Assembly: GCA_009782865.1 (NCBI GenBank)
Contig: WRIF01000023.1
Coordinates: 1-10,992, forward strand
Length of the DNA: 10,992 nt
Reading direction: 5' to 3'
Source: Promicromonosporaceae bacterium
Lineage (GTDB): Bacteria > Actinomycetota > Actinomycetes > Actinomycetales > Cellulomonadaceae
Shown here piece by piece: positions 6,581 to 10,992 of the stretch (its first letter is position 1; each line of letters begins with the position of its first letter). The notes beneath the pieces were generated by a model, which saw only the letters and a program-made list of their open reading frames with translations, was not told where the DNA came from and searched no databases. The position numbers and the translations under genes are program-made.

Positions 6581-6589
6581 TGGCGCAGA

Positions 6590-6928
6590 TCACACCGTGA
6601 TTTTGAGGTCAGAGGTGAAACAGGTGTGGGTGCCGAGGTGGCAGGCGGCCCCGGTCTGTTCGACGTCGATGAGCAGCGCGTCTCCGTCGCAGTCGAGGCG
6701 CACGCGCAGCGGCACCTGTCGGTGCCCAGAGGTGTCACCCTTTCGCCAGAACTCCTGGCGGGAGCGGGACCAGAACGTCACCCGGCCCTCGGTCAGGGTG
6801 CGCCGCAGCGCCTCGTCGTTCATCCAGCCGAGCATCAGCACCTCGCCGGTGGCGGCCTCCTGGATGATGGCGGCCACCAGGCCGTCGGCGTCGCGCTTGA
6901 GCCGGGCGCTCAGGTCTGGGGGGAGCAT
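6590..6928 (-). CDS. hisI: Phosphoribosyl-AMP cyclohydrolase (112 aa)
   Basis: Hydrolyses the adenine ring of phosphoribosyl-AMP, an early histidine-pathway step. It is a compact single-domain HisI with no HisE pyrophosphatase fusion. The family motifs are intact: FWSRSRQEFWRKGDTSGH (52-69), then DCDGD (79-83) with Mg ligands D79, D81 and D83, and zinc cysteines C80, C96 and C103 (GAACHLGTHTCF, 93-104). The ATG at 6928 is the only reasonable start, since an in-frame TAG lies six codons upstream. An AGGAG is 12 nt before it and GGAA 3 nt before it, neither at the usual distance. The gap to the upstream ABC gene is 30 nt. Confidence 0.97.
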   Translation of the reverse strand: MLPPDLSARLKRDADGLVAAIIQEAATGEVLMLGWMNDEALRRTLTEGRVTFWSRSRQEFWRKGDTSGHRQVPLRVRLDCDGDALLIDVEQTGAACHLGTHTCFTSDLKITV

Positions 6929-6958
6929 GGTTTCCGGGTTCTCCTACTGTGGGTGGCC

Positions 6959-8746
6959 TTAGCGGGTCTGGGCAACCCAGGCCGCGTGCATCTTGGAGTA
7001 GACGCCCCCTGCGCCGACGAGTTCGTGGTGCGGGCCGAACTCGCAGAGGTTGCCCTGGTCGATGACCATGACCAGGTCGGAGGCCTCCGCGGTGGATAGG
7101 CGGTGGGCGATGGTGATGGTGGAGCGGCCGGTGGTCAGCGAGTCGAGGGCGCGGGCGATGCGCACCTCCGTGGCCGGGTCAACGGCCGAGGTGGCCTCGT
7201 CGAGCACCAGGAGGTCCGGCTCGGCCAGGTAGGCGCGGGCGATGGCCACCAGTTGGCGTTCGCCGGCGGAGAGGGCCTCGCCGCGCTGCCCTACCTCCGT
7301 CAGCAGGCCTTGGGGCAGGTCTGCGAGCCAATCGGCCAGGCCGAGCGTCTCGAACGCCGCCTGGACGAGCGCCTCCGCCTCGCTGGCGGAGCGTTCGCCA
7401 CGCAGACCGTAGGCGGCGTTGTCCAGGATGGTTCCCGCGAACAGGAAGCCCTCCTGTGGCACCAGCACTACGCGGTGGCGTAGGGAGGCGAGGGTCAGCT
7501 CCCGCAGGTCGGCCCCGTCGAGCAGCACCTGGCCGCTGGAGGGGTCGATCAGCCGGGTGACCAGCTTGGCGACGGTCGTCTTGCCGGAGCCGGTCTCGCC
7601 GACCACCGCCACCTTCGAGCGCGCGGGCAGGTCGAACGAGATTCCGTGCAGCACCTCCGGGCCGTCGGGGTAGCTAAAGCGCACGTCGCGGAAGGAGACG
7701 GCCGCGGAGCCACGCGGGCTGTCGCTCGCGTCGGCGGCGTCAGCCACCTCGATCGGGGCGTCGACCACCGCAATGACCCGCCGCCAACCGGCCAGCGCGT
7801 TCTGCATCTCGTTGAGCACCTCGGTTGCCATCTGCACGGGCCCCCCAAACAACTGCACGAGGAACAGGAACGCCACCACCTGTCCGGCGCTGATGTTGCC
7901 GGCCACCCCCAGCCAGGCCCCGACGACAATGACGATGGCCAGCGCCAGGTTCACCATCAGCGTGCCCGCCGAGAAGATCGTGGAGACCAACACCAGGGCG
8001 CGGCCCTGCACCACGCGGGTCTCTTCGACCGCCGCCTCGATTCTCCCGGCGGTGCGCCGTTGGATGCCGTAGGCGCTCACGGTCTCGGCCCCCACTACCG
8101 CCTCGGAAATAGTGCCCAGCATGTGGCCCACTCGCTCGCGCACCTGGGCGAAGCGGCGGGAGACGGGACGCTGTCCATTCCGGACTATCAGCCACAGCGG
8201 CACGTAGGCGGCCCACACCACGAGGGTCAGCTGCCAGGAGAAGAACGTCATGATCACCGTGGAGACCACGATCTGCAGGCTCGCCACCAGCAGCATGATG
8301 CCGCCCCATTGGACAAACATGGAGATGGTGTCCACATCGTTGGTGACCCGGGAGACCAGCGAGCCGCGCCGTTCGGTGTTTTGGGTGAGGGTGGCGAGAT
8401 CGTGAACGTGGCGGAAGGCCTTGACGCGCAGGGTGGCCAGGCCCGCCTCGGTGCGGCGCACCAGCCGGATGTTGACCAGGGCGGAGCAGGCGGCGGCCGA
8501 GAGCATCGCCAGGGCGGCCACCAAGAGGGTGCGGGCGACGACGCCGGCCTGCGGGCCGTGCTCCGAAAGGATGCCATCGTCGATGACGGTCTGGATGGTC
8601 AGTGGAACCACCACGCGCCCGGCGGCGGCCACCACCGCCAGGGCGAGGGTGATGGTCAGGCCGCGCGCCATCTCGGGGCTGAGCTGGAAGCCGCGGCGCA
8701 GCGTCTGCCCCACCGTCAGTTCGGCGGAGTCGGCGATCTCGCTCAT
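6959..8746 (-). CDS. ABC exporter half-transporter, subunit with the catalytic Walker B (595 aa)
   Basis: A membrane domain fused to an ATPase domain, as in multidrug or lipid exporters of the MsbA/MdlB type. About six hydrophobic segments span ~28-305, followed by the nucleotide-binding domain (~345-595). Walker A is GETGSGKTT (383-391), the Q-loop Gln is 431, Walker B is LLVLDE (512-517) with the catalytic Glu517, and the H-loop is His548 (TIAHRLST). The signature motif is degenerate, LSAGE (492-496) instead of LSGGQ. The upstream ABC subunit has the complementary defects, so the two should form a heterodimer with one hydrolysing site. The true start is ATG at 8746: it overlaps the upstream stop by ATGA and is preceded by AGAGGGGG 4 nt away. 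Longer readings run into the wrong frame of the other ABC gene. Substrate unknown. Confidence 0.95.
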   Translation of the reverse strand: MSEIADSAELTVGQTLRRGFQLSPEMARGLTITLALAVVAAAGRVVVPLTIQTVIDDGILSEHGPQAGVVARTLLVAALAMLSAAACSALVNIRLVRRTEAGLATLRVKAFRHVHDLATLTQNTERRGSLVSRVTNDVDTISMFVQWGGIMLLVASLQIVVSTVIMTFFSWQLTLVVWAAYVPLWLIVRNGQRPVSRRFAQVRERVGHMLGTISEAVVGAETVSAYGIQRRTAGRIEAAVEETRVVQGRALVLVSTIFSAGTLMVNLALAIVIVVGAWLGVAGNISAGQVVAFLFLVQLFGGPVQMATEVLNEMQNALAGWRRVIAVVDAPIEVADAADASDSPRGSAAVSFRDVRFSYPDGPEVLHGISFDLPARSKVAVVGETGSGKTTVAKLVTRLIDPSSGQVLLDGADLRELTLASLRHRVVLVPQEGFLFAGTILDNAAYGLRGERSASEAEALVQAAFETLGLADWLADLPQGLLTEVGQRGEALSAGERQLVAIARAYLAEPDLLVLDEATSAVDPATEVRIARALDSLTTGRSTITIAHRLSTAEASDLVMVIDQGNLCEFGPHHELVGAGGVYSKMHAAWVAQTR

Positions 8747-10605
8747 GCGTCCCCCTCTTGTTCGGCTTCGGTCACGGCCCCGCCGTCCAGCAGCGCGGTG
8801 CGCCGCTGGGTCTCCGCCTCGTAGGCGGTGGCGATCTCGCGGTAGCCGGGGTCGGTGGACAAGAGTTCGTCGTGCGTGCCGACGGCTACCACCCGTCCGC
8901 CCTCCAGGTGGACCACCACATCGGCCAGGGCCACCGAACTCATCCGGTAGGCGACCATCACCACGGTGGTGGAGGTGGAGGCGAAGCCCTGCAGGATTGC
9001 GGTCTCCACCCGGGGGTCGACGGCGGAGGTGGCGTCGTCCAGGATCAGCAGGCGTGGCCGGCGGATCAGGGCGCGGGCGATGGCCAGGCGCTGCCGCTGC
9101 CCACCGGACAGGTTGGAGCCGCGCTCGCCTAGGGGGGCGTCGAGGCCTTCGGGCAGGGAGCGGACCACGTGGTCCACCCGGGCCAGGCCGAGGGCCGCCC
9201 ACACCTGCTCATCGGTGAAGTGGCTCTCGGTGTCTTCGGTGAGGGTGACGTTGGCGCGGACGGTGTCCTCGAAGATGAAGGTCGATTGGGCAACGTAGGC
9301 CACCTGCGACGGAATCTGCCCGGCCGCCAGTTCGCGGGTGTCCACCCCGTCGAGGGTCACCGATCCCTCAGTGGGGTCCACCAGGCGGGCCAGCAGGGAG
9401 ACGAGGGTGGTCTTGCCGGAGCCGGTGGCGCCCACCACGGCGATGGTCTGCCCCGGGGAAACCGCCAGGGTGACGTCGTCCAGGAGCGTCACGTCGCCGT
9501 CGGGTCCGGGCACGTCCAGACGCACCCCGGCGAACTCGGCGCTCAGGCCCACCTCCGAGGCGGGGAGGACTGCGGTGCCGGGGGTGAGCTGCGTGGGGTT
9601 GTCGACAACGGTGGCGATCCGCTCGTAGCCGATCAGGGAGCGGGGCAGCTCTCCGAGCACCCAGCCGAACGAGCGGACCGGAACCGACATGATCGTCAGG
9701 AGGAAACCGGCGGTGACCACATCGCCGGCGTCGATGGCGCCGACATGCGCGCGCCAGGCGCCGACTGCGAGCACGGTCAGGGTGCCCAGCTGCGGCAGGA
9801 TCTCGATCACCGGGTCAAAGAGGGCGCGCACGGCGCCCACGCGGGCACCGGCGGCGCGCAGGGCATCGGCCTTGAGCGCAAACCTTTCCTCTTCTACCTG
9901 GGCCGTGCCGAGCGACTTGACGAGCAGGGCAGCCTCGAAGCTTTCGTGGGCCACGTCGGATACCTCGCCGCGCAGCGCCTGGGCCCGCATTACCGCGGGC
10001 GACATGTGGCGTTGAAAGATCAGGTTGGCCACGATGGTCAGCGGGACGATGATCATCGCGGCGAGCGCGAGCCAGGGGTCCATCATGAGCAGCATGGTCG
10101 CGGCGACCAGCAGCATGACCACCACTCCGAGGGCGAAGGGCAGGGGGTTGAACACGCCCGTGGCGGCGTCGGTGTCGGCCGAGGCGTGCGCCAGCAGCGT
10201 GCCGGCCGGGTGTGCCCGATGCCAGGAGATCGGCAGGCGCAGGTAGGCCTGTGCCAGGCGACGGCGGTGCAGCGCCGAGATGTTCACCACCCCCCAGGTG
10301 GCACCGACACGCCTGCCCCAGACGCCGAAGGCCAGCAGCAGGGCCGCCCCGGCCAAGACGAGCCCGGCCCACCAGATGCGGCCGCGGGCGGTGTCGTCAC
10401 CGGCGATGGCCGGGGCGACCACATCAGAGGTAGCCCATCCCACCAGGCGGGAGACCACCACCGTCAGCGCACCGAAGATGGCCGAGCCGCCGATGGCAAA
10501 GGCGTAGACGAGGGGCGTAGAACGCATGCCTCGCCAAAGCAACTGTAGGCCGCGCCGCACCCGGGAACCGGCCAGGGCGATGTTGGTCGATGAGGTGCTG
10601 GTCAT
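8743..10605 (-). CDS. ABC exporter half-transporter, subunit with a degenerate ATPase site (620 aa)
   Basis: Partner of the following ABC gene, with the same membrane-then-ATPase layout. Hydrophobic segments lie between ~31 and 320, and the nucleotide-binding domain is ~350-620. Walker A is intact (GATGSGKTT, 392-400), Q440 is the Q-loop, and the signature is canonical (LSGGQRQRL, 499-507). Walker B ends in Asp instead of the catalytic Glu (LLILDD, D524), and the H-loop His is replaced by Tyr553 (VMVAYRMSS). The site built from its own Walker motifs should therefore bind but hardly hydrolyse ATP, while its good signature completes the partner's active site. The ATG at 10605 overlaps the hisF stop (ATGA) and has no clear SD, so it probably depends on translational coupling to hisF. 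A multidrug, lipid or peptide exporter are all possible. Nothing in the sequence links it to histidine. Confidence 0.95.
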   Translation of the reverse strand: MTSTSSTNIALAGSRVRRGLQLLWRGMRSTPLVYAFAIGGSAIFGALTVVVSRLVGWATSDVVAPAIAGDDTARGRIWWAGLVLAGAALLLAFGVWGRRVGATWGVVNISALHRRRLAQAYLRLPISWHRAHPAGTLLAHASADTDAATGVFNPLPFALGVVVMLLVAATMLLMMDPWLALAAMIIVPLTIVANLIFQRHMSPAVMRAQALRGEVSDVAHESFEAALLVKSLGTAQVEEERFALKADALRAAGARVGAVRALFDPVIEILPQLGTLTVLAVGAWRAHVGAIDAGDVVTAGFLLTIMSVPVRSFGWVLGELPRSLIGYERIATVVDNPTQLTPGTAVLPASEVGLSAEFAGVRLDVPGPDGDVTLLDDVTLAVSPGQTIAVVGATGSGKTTLVSLLARLVDPTEGSVTLDGVDTRELAAGQIPSQVAYVAQSTFIFEDTVRANVTLTEDTESHFTDEQVWAALGLARVDHVVRSLPEGLDAPLGERGSNLSGGQRQRLAIARALIRRPRLLILDDATSAVDPRVETAILQGFASTSTTVVMVAYRMSSVALADVVVHLEGGRVVAVGTHDELLSTDPGYREIATAYEAETQRRTALLDGGAVTEAEQEGDA

Positions 10606-10992
10606 GACGTGGCGAACCCCGCGGCGCGCAGCGCCTCCTTGACCTGGGCAATGGTGAAGGTGCCGAAGTGGAACACCGAGGCGGCGAGCACCGCGCCGGC
10701 CCCGGCCCGGGCCGCTTCCACGAAGTCCGTCAGGGTGCCGGCCCCGCCGGAGGCGATCACTGGAATGCCGACGGCGGTGCTGATTGCCCCCAGGGGGGCC
10801 AGGTCGAAGCCGTCCTGGGTGCCGTCGGCATCGAGCGAGGTGAGGAGGATGGCGCCGGCGCCGCGCTCTTGGACCTGCTCGGCCCAGGAGATGGCGTCGA
10901 TGCCGGTGCGCCGCGAGCCCCCGTGGGTGACCCCCTCGAACCCGGAGGGTGTCTCGGTGGTGGGGGCCCCGTCGATGGCGACCACCAGGGCG
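10602..10992 (-). CDS. hisF: Imidazole glycerol phosphate synthase, cyclase subunit, C-terminal half
   Basis: HisF uses ammonia from HisH to convert PRFAR to imidazole glycerol phosphate and AICAR. About 129 residues are visible, roughly half of the usual ~255; the 5' part lies beyond the right edge. The visible part holds LVVAID, matching the HisF barrel strand with the conserved Asp (D130 of Thermotoga), and LLTSLDADGT, which holds the second catalytic Asp (D176 of Thermotoga). PVIASGGAGT and AVLAASVFHFG are the phosphate-binding and C-terminal signatures. Its TGA overlaps the ATG of the first ABC gene by 4 nt, the tightest link between the his genes and the exporter. Confidence 0.97.
   Translation of the reverse strand, partial: ALVVAIDGAPTTETPSGFEGVTHGGSRRTGIDAISWAEQVQERGAGAILLTSLDADGTQDGFDLAPLGAISTAVGIPVIASGGAGTLTDFVEAARAGAGAVLAASVFHFGTFTIAQVKEALRAAGFATS

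Noticed and set aside
5712..9000. Search for a T-box, Trp leader or riboswitch ahead of hisI, trpC and trpB
   Set aside because: The intergenic gaps are only 30-50 nt, too short for such elements, and no conserved motifs were seen.
8747..9202. An upstream extension of the second ABC gene to 747 residues
   Set aside because: The extra part is Arg/Pro/Gly-rich out-of-frame reading of the first ABC gene. ATG 8746 has an SD and the ATGA overlap.
1..10992. CRISPR arrays, insertion sequences, attachment sites next to the tRNA, toxin-antitoxin or phage genes
   Set aside because: I saw no spaced direct repeats, transposase or integrase motifs, or duplicated tRNA 3' end in the window. The DUF6308 gene beside the tRNA has normal base composition and shows no sign of being an integrated element.

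Overview
The window is a GC-rich (very high GC3) chromosomal stretch of an actinobacterium. Three things point there: dense minus-strand coding, the linkage of late his genes with trpC-trpB-trpA-lgt-pyk (the actinobacterial order), and a DUF6308-type protein of the kind I know from that phylum. I cannot fix the genus. Propionibacteriales or Micrococcales-like lineages fit, but that is inference.

Layout. Every protein gene lies on the minus strand, so transcription runs from high to low coordinates. It starts with the 3' half of hisF (cut by the right edge). Two ABC exporter half-transporter genes follow, joined to hisF and to each other by 4-nt stop/start overlaps. Then come hisI, trpC, trpB, trpA and lgt at short spacings of 30, 50, 48, overlapping and 4 nt. 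After lgt an 83-nt gap contains a good -10 box overlapping the lgt stop codon, and pyk follows. pyk ends in a perfect 16-bp hairpin that abuts the promoter of a short DUF6308 gene. A GC-rich hairpin with arms on both strands separates that gene from the only plus-strand gene, a tRNA-Leu(CAA). At the far left a minus-strand gene probably begins and leaves the window.

How it works together. HisF and HisI are histidine-pathway enzymes. TrpC, TrpB and TrpA carry out the last steps of tryptophan synthesis. Lgt lipidates prolipoproteins. Pyk is the last enzyme of glycolysis and carries the residue set associated with K+-independent pyruvate kinases. The two ABC genes have complementary lesions: one has degenerate Walker B and H-loop residues, the other a degenerate signature motif. 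This is the pattern of a heterodimeric exporter with one hydrolysing and one non-hydrolysing ATP site. Its position inside a his/trp operon is the most interesting context here. trpE and other early trp genes are absent between hisI and trpC.

Most of the window is ordinary housekeeping. The parts worth a second look are the embedded ABC pair, the DUF6308 protein (an HhH motif plus an Asp at the spacing of HhH-GPD glycosylases), and two apparent leaderless promoters. I see no insertion sequence, CRISPR array, phage gene or origin.
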